Shown piece by piece: positions 47,695 to 59,213 of a stretch of DNA of 64,000 nt. The DNA is taken from positions 434,001 to 498,000 of the forward strand of contig JAGYXB010002070.1 in the NCBI GenBank assembly GCA_022495005.1, in the 5' to 3' direction. A program made the position numbers and the translations under genes. The notes beneath the pieces were generated by a model. That model ran no database searches, had not been told where the DNA came from, and saw only the letters and a list, made by a program, of their open reading frames with translations. This DNA is from Rhyacophila brunnea. Lineage: Eukaryota > Arthropoda > Insecta > Trichoptera > Rhyacophilidae. How positions within the stretch are numbered: the first letter of the stretch is position 1; every line of letters begins with the position of its first letter.

Positions 47695-47983
47695 TTGATT
47701 CCTGCAACTACTGCCATGACTTGTTCCGCTAGTCTCGGATTGCCAGAGAGGATCTTAGAAGTACAGGAGCCATATGATGAAATACAGATTGACTATCAAG
47801 ATATTAAAAAAGAATCGGAAGTATATGAAACGATCACGAATAAAGGCAGTCGAACTGCTGAACGTAAGCACACACAATCTGACGTCACAGACCCCAAATT
47901 ATTAGTGGTCGTAATGAAGTTTGAAAAAAAATCGTTTAATAACAAAAATTTTGCGTGCAGTTTTTGTTTTGAAATTTTTGCAT
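47695..47983 (+). pseudogene. ZF-E: exon 4 front, cut by transposase DNA
   Basis: After a ttttag acceptor the exon reads LIPATTAMTCSASLGLPERI, a linker with DIKKESEVYE, then KKSFNNKNFACSFCFEIFA and stops matching at about 47983. From there the plus strand runs 62 codons through antisense HARBI1-like sequence to a stop at 48168. The finger array is gone, and no array follows on this strand before the convergent ZF-C array. The protein, if made, would be a short N-terminal domain with half a finger. Confidence 0.7.
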
Positions 47984-48597
47984 ACATGTTAGCAGAAGAT
48001 TTCTCAGAAAGTAAGAAGTTGTGTAACGAACATGTGACTAATATTATTTTATCAACACCTTCTGGAGCAAGAAGAATTGGTTTTCTTAGTACCTACCCTA
48101 AAAATACTAGACATTACACCAAAAGCATTTTCGACAACATTTCTTGCTCTAGAAAGCCTGTTAGTTGAAAATTCTTATTGAACCTTGACATTTATGTGCA
48201 TATGGTTTCATTATATGTGGTTGAAGAGGAAACGCATCATCAGCAACAAAGACATAAGGAACTTTAATATTTCTACCAACAAGAGGTGTTTGTTGTAAAC
48301 TATTTGCTTGCTCTTGAATGTAACTTGAAATTCCACTAGAAAAAAACTCTAAAATCTCTACCATCAAAAATTCTGCCATTTCCACCAACGGAAGCTATGA
48401 TATATGTATAGTGTGCATCAACAATCGCCATTAAAACAACACTGCGCTGTCCTTTATAATTGAAATAATAACTTCCACTTTTCTTGGGGGCTTGAATAAC
48501 ATGTTTGCCGTCTATAGCACCCAAGCACTGGGGAAAGTTCCATTTTAATTGAAAATTTTCGCTGACAGCCTTCCATGCTTCTGGTGTTGATGGTGCC
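47984..48597 (-). pseudogene. HARBI1-like transposase, C-terminal half
   Basis: After an acceptor-like tttgtag the minus strand reads APSTPEAWKAVSENFQLKWN then FPQCLGAIDGKHVIQAPKKS, followed by SYYFNYKGQRSVVLMAIVDA. This is the DDE_Tnp_4 core with the first Asp in AIDGKH and another in VDA. After a frameshift near 48380 it continues VPYVFVADDAFPLQPHIMKP, SRARNVVENAFGVMSSIF with the catalytic-region VVENAFG motif, and RKPILLAPEGVDKIILVTCS. The end is fused to the broken ZF-E exon. It is a PIF/Harbinger transposase relic. The N-terminal part is probably the piece at 50930-51280. Confidence 0.85.
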
Positions 48598-48599
48598 TA

Positions 48600-50929
48600 C
48601 AAAAACGTCAAAATAATTATTAGTAGGTAACGGTTTTCAAACTACAACCTATTTATTATAATTTCTTTTATTTGGGACGATGCTTCCACAAATAGAAACG
48701 AATTAGATGACGCATTATACGTAACAACTGAAGAACAAGCTGAAGGATCGTCCTCAGTTACGAAACCAGAAAATGAAAGGGCGGATAATATATGAAAGGC
48801 CAACAAAAAACCAGGACGATCGTGATGCCTTATTAATGCAAAAATCCACACCCATACTCTCTCAGGATGATGATTAGTAGGTATGACATTTTCAGCAATT
48901 TTATTGCATCACAAATTAGAACGAAGAAATCTGAATAACTAATTAAGAAAAAAGATGAAAAGAAAAATAACGCTGGCGATGTTAGATGTTACTGAAGAGG
49001 AAGAGGAAATGATACGAGCAGGAATGTATTCCTCTCCATCCTTAGTGCAAGAACGTAGTGGTCGCGCGGGGGCGGCGTATAACCGTGTGTGAAATGTTCG
49101 TAGACAGTGTCTTTTTTGGGGCAAAATACATACGGTTATACGTTTTAGTTTCGCAAGACGCCGCCGCGCCGCGCCCGCCAATTCACTACGGCCGAGCACC
49201 TAGCATCACCGTGCGTAACGGATAGTACACTGTCGAATGTGGTTGTTATTCAGATTGCCAACCTCATTCAATAGTGCACTACCTACCTATATTGAAAACG
49301 AAACTGACAGCTGCGAAACTGATCCTTGGTAACGACATTCAATTTCAAATATTTTTGCACTGGCTAGTGATTTGTGGATGGAATTTATTTGATTATAAAA
49401 AAAATTAAATATATTTAATCACCGGTAATATTATTATAAATTGAGTTTCTAATTAAATACATATATATTGATAGGTTCCTAAAAAATACAGTTGTGTATC
49501 AATACAATTCTATAGGTACGTTTGAGTTAATAACCAAATAACTATGTAAATAGCTTATTACAAGCGACCTAAGTAATTTTGTTTTATCATATTTAAATCC
49601 TAAATTACGGCGCTTTTATCAAACATGTAGTTTTCTATTGAGACTATTATATTGTATAGGTACCATATCATTTTAAGACAAGTTTTTCAAAAACATTACA
49701 ACAATCATTGATCTTTGTATTTTAATATTAATTTCAATTGTGTTTTTACTGTTTCCTTGTCTTTTTGTTAATCTTTAAGTATTGTAAACTACTTGTTTTT
49801 CATCTTACTATTTTTATTTCTAGGTTTTGTGTTTACTTTTCAGGATGTGATTTAAGTAATAAATTTATTATAATTTTTCAAGATATTTTATTATATATTA
49901 GGTACATACATACACATACACATACACCTAAAACACACTACTATTGTTTATTATTGATTAAATATTGTTATTTGCTAACATGCAATATCAACAGGTAAGG
50001 TAGGTAGTACAGGCAGACACGTTCAAGTTGATAAATTAAAACATTAATACCTAAACAGTTGAAGAGACTGAGGTCTACCTGGAAGTTATTGGAGCACATA
50101 CATTACTGTCAGCTTTAATTTAATTCCTGTAATCCAAGTTTATCGACCAAGCACAGCAAGAAGGCAATCCGAAACATTAAGCTTAGCTGTCACTCATGTT
50201 TAACGATTATTCAAAGTAATTGGGCATCAATATAGTTTGGAAAAATAGGAAAAATTACAAAAAGTAACGTCTTACTTATATAATCCATTATAATATCACC
50301 GAGCCCATCGGATAGTGCACTACCTATATTGAAAACGAAACTGACAGCTGCGATACCAACTGAACTAAACTGAACCTATCGACATGTTATCCTTTTTCAA
50401 AACATCGACAAGTATTTGGCAGATCTCTGGAACGATCAAACTGATTGTGCATTTGGGTATTCTAAATAAATAAACAAGACTGGCGTACGAATCATTTAGA
50501 ATTGTACCTACAAATATTTGTGTGAATAAACATGTCAAAGTACCTATACAATATGTTTGTTATAATTTTTAATATTACGTCACTGCATATTCAATATATA
50601 TTCTTATGTGACATTTGGCACATTCTCATATTCGCATTGGACCAAACACACATTGGAGTATTTCATCAATAAATATTGATTTGTGGTTGGCTGTTTTTAG
50701 TTCAAAACAACGACTCTAACCCCAACGCACATAAATAAATGTACTTTAGCGGTCTGTCAAATATCATAGCAGTGAGAAATAAATCAGATGTGCCGTGTTC
50801 TATGGATTTTGCGGAAAAATAAAATATCGCATGTTCTTGGCACATACGATTAATTCTGATGCAGTCTGTGAAGAAAAAATGCGCTTCAAATGGTATTAAT
50901 TCATTTTGGCCCATAACTGCACTCGTATT
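48600..50929. other. DNA separating two halves of HARBI1-like gene
   Basis: Contains a GC-rich palindromic MITE (49054-49190). It also holds a short direct repeat: gtgcactacctacctatattgaaaacgaaactgacagc-like text at about 49271-49320 recurs at about 50316-50362. The rest is AT-rich with a CACATA microsatellite at 49905-49925. No gene is recognised. Confidence 0.4.
49054..49190. mobile_element. GC-rich palindromic MITE, member 1
   Basis: Outer ends cgtagtg / cactacg are inverted. GC-rich arms lead to inner inverted text cgtataaccgtgtg and catacggttatacg. The centre (gtgaaatgttcgtagacagt) is shared with the palindrome at 56288-56446 in reverse orientation, although the arms differ. It is a non-coding short element with a hairpin core. 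Confidence 0.6.
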
Positions 50930-51280
50930 ACGATAATATATTATTGAATATGCAAGGACGATTGACTTCTTTCCAGTTGCTAGATATCGCAATGTTGCTG
51001 TTAATCGTTCTTCTACACTTATGGCATTTCTAAATTGTATGTCTTGTTTTTTGGCAAAAGGTCCAATCTTGCAAACTAGTTTTTTCGAAATCCACTTGCC
51101 TCATTCTCACAAAGTTCACAAATTGAGTTGGATCTTCGAGTTTAAACTCTGACATTAAACGGAAGGCACCTAGTTCTTCTCCCGCTGAATCCATTCCCAA
51201 ACCCATGTAGACCGTTTTTCACTCCTTTTTGTTGCCAAGACTTTAAATAATAACACTCGCTGTTTTTTTGACATTCCCAT
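50930..51280 (-). pseudogene. HARBI1-like transposase, N-terminal half
   Basis: The ATG at 51280 opens MGMSKKQRVLLFKVLATKRS, then STWVWEWIQ. After frameshifts come EELGAFRLMSEFKLEDPTQF with VNFVRM and IQFRNAISVEERLTATLRYL-ATG. This matches the PIF/Harbinger N-terminus (WVxxWI..R...G.......LxxED...F..F.RM and the ER L..TLRYLATG block). Similarity ends about 50950, in the middle of the helix-turn-helix region. It is on the same strand as 47984-48597, and the two are probably one gene split by later insertions. Confidence 0.8.
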
Positions 51281-51367
51281 ATTGACAACTGACATAATTT
51301 TTTTGAGAAGTATACGAAATAACGTACCATAAGACTAGAAGCATTGACTGTCAAAGAGGTTTACAAC

Positions 51368-52781
51368 TCAACGATGTGTCTTTTTATGCAATTTCATGAT
51401 ATAATATGTTCTACAAGAGTAATCACAATGAACACATTTAAATGGGTTTTCACCAGAATGAGAGATTTTATGTACTTTCATGTTGCCAGATGTTCTACAA
51501 GAGTAATTGCACTGGTCACATTTAAATGGCTTTTCACCAGAATGAGACCTTTTGTGTATGTTTAACTTACTAAATGTTATACAAGAGTAATCACATTGGT
51601 CACATTTAAATGGCTTTTCACCAGAATGAGTCATTTTGTGGATTTTCATAGCATTAAATTGATGACAAGAGTAACCACACTGGTCACATTTAAATCGCTT
51701 TTCACCAGAATGAGTTATTTTGTGTAATTTCAACGAATAATGTGTTGTACAAGGGTAATTGCACTGGTCATATTTAAATGGACTTTCACCAGAATGAGTC
51801 AATGTATGTACTTTCATCTTATAAGAAGTTATACAAGAGTATTCACATTGGTCACATTTAAATGGTTTTTCACCAGAATGAGTCATTTTGTGTGTTTTTA
51901 TATCACCAGATGTTATAGAGGAGTAATTACATTGGACACATTTAAATAGCTTTTCACCAAAATGAGTCATTTTGTGTCTTTTCATATTACTAGATTTTTT
52001 ACAAGAGTAATTACATTGGTCACAGTTAAATGGCTTGTCACCAAAATGTGTCATTTTGTGTATTTTCATAGCAATAAATTGATTACAAGAGTAACCACAG
52101 TGGTCATATTTAAATGATTTTTCACCAAAATGAGCCATTCTATGAACTTTCATCTTATTAGATGTTATACAAGAGTATTCACATTGGACACATTTGAATG
52201 GCTTTTCACCAGAATGTACCATTTTGTGCAATTTCAAATCACCAGATCTAATACATGAGTAATTACATTGGTCACACTTAAATGGCCTTACACCAGAGTG
52301 ATTCATTTTGTGTAGTTTCAAAGAAGCAGAATGAATGTAGTACTTGTCACATCGATTACATTTAAATGTTTTTTTTACCAGATTGAGCCGTTTTGTTATG
52401 ATTCTTGAAATCGGATCGCATGCTTACATAATTAACCTTCTCCGCGATTGATTTTTTATGACACGCTTTGTGAAGCTTCAATAAAAACGGCGATGCAAAA
52501 AAATCAAAACAAAAACTGCACACAAAATTTTCCTTATTAAATGATTTTTTCTCCAACTTTATAACAGCTACCAATAATTCGGGATCTGTGAGCGTAGATT
52601 GTATACGCTTGCATTCAGCAGTGCGACTGACTATATTAGTAATTGCTTCATAAAACCACAATTCTTTTTTAATGTCTTGATTTTTAATCTGTATTTCATC
52701 GTATGGCTCTAGTACTTGTAGGATTCTCCCTGACAATCCGAGCCTATCGGAATAGGGCATTGCTGTAGTTGCAGGAATTAA
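51368..52781 (-). CDS. ZF-C: exon 4 with twelve C2H2 fingers
   Basis: After a ttcag acceptor the exon reads LIPATTAMPYSDRLGLSGRI, a linker with DIKKELWFYE, the atypical finger CSFC...LHKACHKK, then SDFKNHNKTAQSG. An A8 run (52369-52376) shifts the frame by one; with seven As the text joins perfectly as TFKCNRCDKYYIHSASLKLH. Twelve fingers then follow to the stop at 51368, 28 residues apart. Two have lost the first Cys (KYDHC, KYDQC). Predicted helix residues vary (IRSGDLKLH, ITSNKMKVH, KKSSNMKRH, RTSGNMKVH). It is the longest open array in the window and a likely DNA-binding regulator if the A run is a sequence error. Confidence 0.8.
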
Positions 52782-54141
52782 CTGAAAGATGTTAAAGTTT
52801 CGCATTAATATGTAGGCAAACAACACATAAATAAGAGAAAACAGTATTTTAAAAATAAAGCACCATACCTGTAGTAGTCTTGACATGCAAGGATAATATA
52901 ATGTGGAGGAAAAATTACATCACTATATTTATTTCAACTGAATACGCAAAAAACTTAAATAAATTATTTCGGCCGATTCTTTTTGTTCCCATCACTACAT
53001 ATTATTCGGTGCTTAATATTAGGATACTCATAATACCTAAAGTTAGCACTTATAAGGAACTGGGCGACATATTTTTATTTGGAGAATTCATAAAAAACAC
53101 TAGGGGCGTAATGCTCAATTCGCACTTACCACAAACTTACAGTAAAATTGGTAAATAGCCGAAATCCATCTGTTAACTATAGATTATAGAGATAAGGAAT
53201 CCTTAACCATATACTACTTTTGTTATGAACTCGCCCCCTTGCCCCCCTTCTGTATTTCCATTTACCACTGACAGCTGCTGTCAAAATAAATTTACGTGTC
53301 TTTAAAACGACCAATACACTCAAATTAATTTAACAATTGATCTCAATATGGGTATTGAACAACTATTAAATATCCGTGACATTTAATACGACATATTTCC
53401 TTTACTTTCGTTGATTCTGTACATGTCTTAATTTAGTAAAACCGATTATCGAATTGAAATGTCAGTGTCAATGAATTATGAATTAACTTTTCTTATTCGG
53501 ATTTAGATATTTATGTAATATTAAACCAATAGATAGGTAGTTAAAATATATAATTACTTAGTTACCTACACACCAACATGATAATATTAGTTTTAATCAC
53601 TCTATATAATTATTCATATTATGGCATATTTGTAAAAATTGTAAATGAGAAAATCTGACATTTCAACGGCAAGTGTTACCGTATCGGGAAAAACATGGGT
53701 CAAAAAATAACTTATATTATTCACTAATTGCGGAGACATTTAATCATTTTAATTAAATATTAATTGTGTATTTATAGTTATTGAATTTATTTTGTATATT
53801 TTCATATTTTTGTCATCGTTTAACAATTACAAAATAATTTACCTAAATTATGAAAAAGAGAATTTTTATATATGGTATTATTTTAAATAAAAAAAATAGA
53901 ACGAAGCTATTGCAGATCTGGTGGACCATAGACAACTCGATCATAACTATGAAAGGCTTTCTGGATAGTGTTTTGTTGTAATTTTGTTGTAATTATGACA
54001 GACGATTGAGCATCGCGCTCTAGGAACCTAATTCTAGCTACAAAGTGTTTGTTTATGAATAACATTTTTTTTTGGCAGGAGGGCATCTTCTCGAGTTGTG
54101 TGCATTTCAAATTCAACCGAGTTGAGATTAACATGTTTGTT
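52782..54141 (-). other. ZF-C intron
   Basis: Lies between the extra exon and exon 4 of ZF-C. AT-rich, with no recognised gene. An 85-codon minus-strand frame at 53907-54164 overlaps the extra exon in another frame and looks like chance. Confidence 0.35.
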
Positions 54142-54234
54142 TTAGGGTTTTGTGTCAGAAACATACTCTACGTTAAAATCAACTTCCTGAGAAATAGTAT
54201 CCGATTTAGTAGTGAAAAAATCTGTTGAAGGGCT
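54142..54234 (-). pseudogene. ZF-C: extra exon with stop
   Basis: After a tgccag acceptor the text begins SPSTDFFTTKSDTISQEVDF then NVEYVSDTKP and meets TAA at 54142. The start SPST with following VDFNVEYVSD resembles exon 2 (SPVTSL...VDFKEEFVEDSD), so it is a diverged exon 2. The relative at 34.1-34.2 kb reads through this point. Skipping it keeps frame because all neighbours are phase 0. Confidence 0.5.
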
Positions 54235-54769
54235 CTGGCAAAAACAAGTTTTAAATTAATGGATACTAATTAAGGCACATCCTACTATCGGGTTAGGTTT
54301 GATATAATGAGAGAGGGCTGGTTCCGAAGTAGTCTTTTACCATGCACGTAGTCACCAAATTCCACAGTACCAACGGGCTTAAAAGAAAGTGCTGAATGTT
54401 GTATGAAAAGTGAACACAAGTGAAGCATAATGAAATATATTTTACACTTCTACTAAATACACTAAAAATAATTAACTACTACTAACCGGCGACGTTTCCA
54501 TGAAATAATTAATTCAGCCATAGAAATGCTATCTTACTTCTACGCATATTGCGGAGACATAACCGTGCTGAATGCTATGGTTCATTTTTGTTCAGGCCTT
54601 GATAATGGTATTAAGTATAAATCGTTAGATATACACTACATTTCTATTTAGAAATTAACCATTTGGAATCAGTTTGATATCAGGCGAAGGTTTATATAAT
54701 GACAACATATTTATAGCATTACCATTATATTAATCGAAATAGATATGAAATAAATTTATTATTATATAC

Positions 54770-54922
54770 CTGATTTACAGGGTTGCGTTCGGAATAAGAG
54801 CAGCCAGGTTGAGGGTAATCATAATTGCTTTGCCCTACATCCTCTTGAACCATCTCATTCTCTGAGTCATCTCGTTCAAAATTAGTCTCCAATTTTATAC
54901 TGGTATGATAGTTAGGAGGGAT
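54770..54922 (-). CDS. ZF-C: third exon (IPPNYHTSIKLET...)
   Basis: A 51-codon phase-0 exon between tttttag and gtatat encodes IPPNYHTSIKLETNFERDDS, ENEMVQEDVGQSNYDYPQPG and CSYSERNPVNQ. It is open and aligns residue for residue with ZF-B exon 3. IKLE is its psi-K-x-E motif. It is the nearest intact exon 3 upstream of ZF-C exon 4. Confidence 0.7.
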
Positions 54923-56287
54923 CTAAAAAAATACATTAATTTAATAAATCAAAAAGCTTATCATGTCTTCATATGACTATATTATATAGTGTCCCTGAAA
55001 CGAATCCGGTGGGAGTATTCCGACCCCAAAGTAAAATAGCATCGCTGAGGCTCTGCAGCATGTACGCCATATGATTTTGGATTCACTACGTACTTGTTAA
55101 CTAACTACAGGGGACTAACTTTAAGCGATGGTGCCCACAGAACGCGTCGAGCGGGCGAAGTCCGCGTATGCAGTGTTTATTCAAAACCATAATCACACGT
55201 CTCTCGCCACGCATTACCCTTCACCTATGTAGTAAGCGGCCCAAGCAGCACAAAACAATTATTTTTATAGCGTCTCTCATAACAAAGCAATAAAAATATT
55301 ATATTATTTCGGGGCTTGTAATAAATATTTACGACGACATTATTCAACCAGCGAAATATAATGACACGGAATAAAATAAAACAATGACTTCTCTGTAATT
55401 AAATAATTGCTTTCCGCCCGTCGATCGACGATGCCTCGCGCAGCGTGTTTTTGCTCGCTGTGTTCAATGAATGGACTCCATTTCTTGGACTTCTTTCATT
55501 CGTATCGCCGAGAAGCGGTGATTCGCGAAAAAACGATGATTCATGCGGCGCGCGCGTATAATGAGTCGCCAAATCCAGTGGGCGCTGGCGTATTTGATTA
55601 CGTTGTATTTTCGATGATTTATGCGCCACTTGTAGAAATTTTGCGCGAGCGCCGCACTCGCTGCGTCAATGGGCTTTATGCCTAACCCTTAATAAGTGCA
55701 GGTGCGATTTTACTGGCGCACACGCATACCCGTTCTGCAGGCCTATACCATGGTATAACGACCTTGATTGTCGTGGGGAGTGTCCAAGGAAAACTTACCA
55801 AAACCTCCTGATTCCTGATTCTTATTACGGTCAATCCCCAATGACAAAAGATATTCTGCCTTGTGGATATGCAGAAGGTCAATTTTTGAACGAAGCACTA
55901 CGGGCCCGTTGCGCAAACCTACTTCGAATAAAGTACGTGAAATTTCATAAAGTTTAAATTCTCATTTAAGTATTTATCGTAATTTTGAAATACAGAATCA
56001 TACATGTTTGATTGTAAATACATTCCTTTCACATTCTTATATTGAATATTGTATTACTGATTACGTAACTAGCTTCTAAGGATTAATTTGCTACGTACCT
56101 TAAGAATGAATCGTTTTATCATGCAACGTTAATGGATAAGTACTGAATAAAAATATGAAATAATACCAAAATGAATAAGAATGTTATTTAATTTCCATTC
56201 AATCGACCAAAAGTTCCGTGTTGACATGTTTCTTCCGTAAAAGTTCAATCTTACTCTAACGCATAGAGCGGAAGTATAAGTGTGAGG
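54923..56287. other. spacer with GC-rich block at 55.1-55.75 kb
   Basis: A 92-codon plus frame at 55407-55685 (LSARRSTMPRAACFCSLCSM, later VFDYVVFSMIYAPLVEILRE) and an opposing 76-codon frame cover a GC-rich patch unlike its AT-rich surroundings. I do not recognise either protein. The composition suggests an inserted element, as for the solo LTR, but no ends were found. Confidence 0.3.
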
Positions 56288-56446
56288 CCTCAGTGCCAGC
56301 GTTCGGCGCAGCGTTGAGCGTTTTGCGCAACTCAAACGTATAACCGTATAACCAAAAAAAGAGAATGTCTACGAACATTTTCACACACGGTCATACGTTT
56401 GAGTTGCGCAAAACGCTCAACGCTGCGCCGAACGCTGCCACTCAGG
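56288..56446. mobile_element. GC-rich near-perfect palindrome, MITE member 2
   Basis: Arms 56288-56341 and 56393-56446 are complementary over 54 bases with about four mismatches (gcgttcggcgcagcgttgag in the left arm). The loop of about 51 bases contains atgtctacgaacattttcac, the reverse complement of the centre of the element at 49054-49190. Outer arm sequence is not shared with that element. It can form a long hairpin and has no coding capacity. Confidence 0.7.
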
Positions 56447-56483
56447 ACGTACACTAAGCGTGCCGAATGCTTACACACTCGCT

Positions 56484-57150
56484 TTTTTTTTTTTTTTTTA
56501 AGCTCCGAAGTCTAAATTGAATTTTATTTAGCTTTACTTTTAAACATACACTATTATTACAATAATTTCTCATACATTTATTACAATTTAAATTTACAGG
56601 AGGGAAAAAAAAGAGAAAAAGAACAAAAACAGTTTAGACTTGTAGGCCACACTCATTCAGAAACATTTGGACACACTGGAACGCCTTGACATTCGGCCGA
56701 GCCAAAAATATCGTGAGATACAGTGGCAATTTGTACTTTTGTTTACATAAATCTTTAAGAAGCGCTCTGGGTGTCATACAAAGAACATTGCATAACTACG
56801 TGGTTAACATCTTCAGTCTCACTTCCGCACCGGCACCCAGTGTCATTTATTATACCCAATCGAGCCAGGGATGAGGCAAGATTATAATGGTCCGCTCTGC
56901 AGCGATTGATTGTGACGATTGTTTCCCTATTTAGCATTTTATTGGTATACCATGGTTTGGTTTCAGAATTGTAATAACTTTGAAAGTACTTTTTCCCTTT
57001 TGTTAGACCTTGTTATTTTAATAAATTATCTGTTTCAGTTTTGGCTATTTTCTTGAATGTTTCAAAAAATTCTGTATACGGTATGGGGAGTATATCAATG
57101 CTCCTCTCAAGAGTTGCTGTTTTTGCAAGGCTATCAGTAGCCAAGTATCA
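56484..57150 (-). pseudogene. LINE 3' end with RNase H-like and C-terminal region
   Basis: The minus strand reads TDSLAKTATLERSIDILPIP (the end of an RNase H domain), an internal stop, then KPWYTNKMLNRETIVTINRC. It continues RADHYNLASSLARLGIINDT, a CRCG...HVVMQC zinc-knuckle-like CCHC block and LFLNECGLQV-type end with stop near 56640. A 3' untranslated segment ends in a poly(A) run (poly-T at 56484-56502 on the plus strand). An RNase H domain points to an I- or R1-like LINE, distinct from the 8.3-kb one. 5'-truncated and with stops, so inactive. Confidence 0.75.
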
Positions 57151-58420
57151 ACAAAACAATGGCATGTCTATGTATAAGTTTAAAAAAATACAACCTCACA
57201 TTCCGACATCTAAATGAATATTTTCAAGGAATGATACCAATAAAATTACACCTTCGTATTTTTTTTTACTTTTTTTAAAATATTATGAAAACGGTTTTAA
57301 AAATAAAAAAAAATAGGTAGTACAATTTGGTACAATTTTTTAACATGTATGTTTTATTTTTTGTTTGCAATCGTTCAATAACAAATTATTATTATCATTT
57401 TTCATCATTTTAAATAAAAAAAATACACTAATCGGCCATAATATACCAATATTCCACTGTTGCCAATACATGTGCAGCGCTATGGGTATTATGTATGGCA
57501 ACATTGTAATTTTACAAGTATAATCAGTTTATTGCAAAGATCGAAAAATCGATTTTACAATCATAAAAAGTAGCTATCTATATATTTTATAATTAATTAT
57601 ATAATAAATAACTTTCTTAGAAACGCTCTGAATCAAAATGTAGGTACCAGGCGAACATAATTCTAGGACGTGTACGATTCTGTGGCGCTATATTGCATTT
57701 ATTTATAATGTTCTATATTTGAAATAATCTAGGCAATGGCGTCACCTCTTCCATTAGTTGGTACATGTATCTTCTTAATAATTCTTAGCACCTGGTTCAA
57801 TAAAACCAAATCAAAAAGTATGAGAGACAGGAGTATACGAAGATATGTTCAATTTGGTTGACGGAGCTCTAAAGGTCTAATGTTAGATGCATTTGCAAAT
57901 AATGATAATATTGCTTTCGTGTTAGAGGTACAAATACCTCTTGGATGTTCTGACCGCCTGATACACCGATGCTAAATCAAAAATTTCCGTATCTTTTACC
58001 TATAATTTTCTACAAGTGTAATTTTAAATTATCTGAAATATAAAAATATATATTATATTATACATAAGTAATAGTCTTATGTGTGAGTCGTTAGGTATAC
58101 ACTACAGTCGTATTACATAATATTTTTATTAATACTATCACTTACGCCAAATTGTTGACACATTTTTGCATCTTATATGGGAACTGACCAAAAGAAATCA
58201 GGTTGATTATCAAGAGGAATATTTGGAGCATCAGAGAAAAAATAAACTACTAAATTGGCGCCCACAATGTGTTCAACAAGGTGAGCATGTTCCACTTAAA
58301 ACCTAGTGAAACCGTTAGAATTTTAGGCCACCGGTGAGTCGAATTCGTTGCCCTATCACGCACATTAAAGTATTATTTTTTTCAGTTGCAACACCATTAT
58401 AATTGTATGTAGTTAAGTAC
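57151..58420. other. AT-rich region without recognised gene
   Basis: Several A/T homopolymer runs and no domain-bearing frame. Lies within the ZF-C model between two third-exon copies. Confidence 0.35.
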
Positions 58421-58573
58421 CTGATTTTCTGGGTTTCATTCGGAATAAGAGACACTGCGTTGACGGTTATCAGAATTGGTTTGCTCTACTTCCTCTTGAA
58501 TAATCTCATTCTCTGAGTCAACCCGCTCGAAATCAAGCTCCGATTTTAAATTGGTAAGGTATTTTGAAGCGAT
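58421..58573 (-). pseudogene. ZF-C: upstream third-exon copy with stop
   Basis: A 153-base exon with intact acceptor (tttttag) and donor (gtactt). It reads IASKYLTNLKSELDFERVDS, ENEIIQEEVEQTNSDNRQRS, VSYSE, then TGA where relatives have the Cys codon TGC. It is otherwise open. Being phase 0 and 51 codons long it can be skipped without harm; the open copy at 54770-54922 would serve instead. Confidence 0.65.
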
Positions 58574-59213
58574 CTAAAAAAATACATTGATTTCATAAAT
58601 ATAAAAGCATAATATAAGTGTCTTCTTATGAAGATATAATATTGTGTACCGAAGAATTGTGTGTGTAAAAAAGTGTGTTAGTGGATCAACAGATCTTTGC
58701 CTTCTATTAAAAAGTTACACCTCAATAGATATGTCCAAAAAAATCGATTGTTTTCAACCAATAAATACTTTTGTTGCAAAAACTAATCCTACTTACCATA
58801 AAGTTAGTCAATAAAGAAATGGACCAAATGACAAAAAATCTGTGATAGCATAGTCATTTCGTTAGTACAAAATGTATTATTACAATCCTTAGTTAAAATA
58901 TGTAGGTAAATCGAATTTTCGCCAGCCCCAGTACTATTACATGTGCTTAATTTAGTTTGTAAATATACTCCACAATATAACTCATAACACTTTAAAAGCA
59001 TGGATAATTAATTACAGACGTTTTCAAATATATCATATTTGCCTTGATTTATCTGTTTGTAACGCACGGCAACAGCACAGCACACACACTCTTTTTCTTG
59101 TTTGCGCATTACATATTGAAAGCATCGAGCCCAACTACAAGAATTTTGATTGGTGACACTGCTACCCGGTGTATAGAAACTAGTTATTATAATACTTATC
59201 AAGAAAAACTCCT

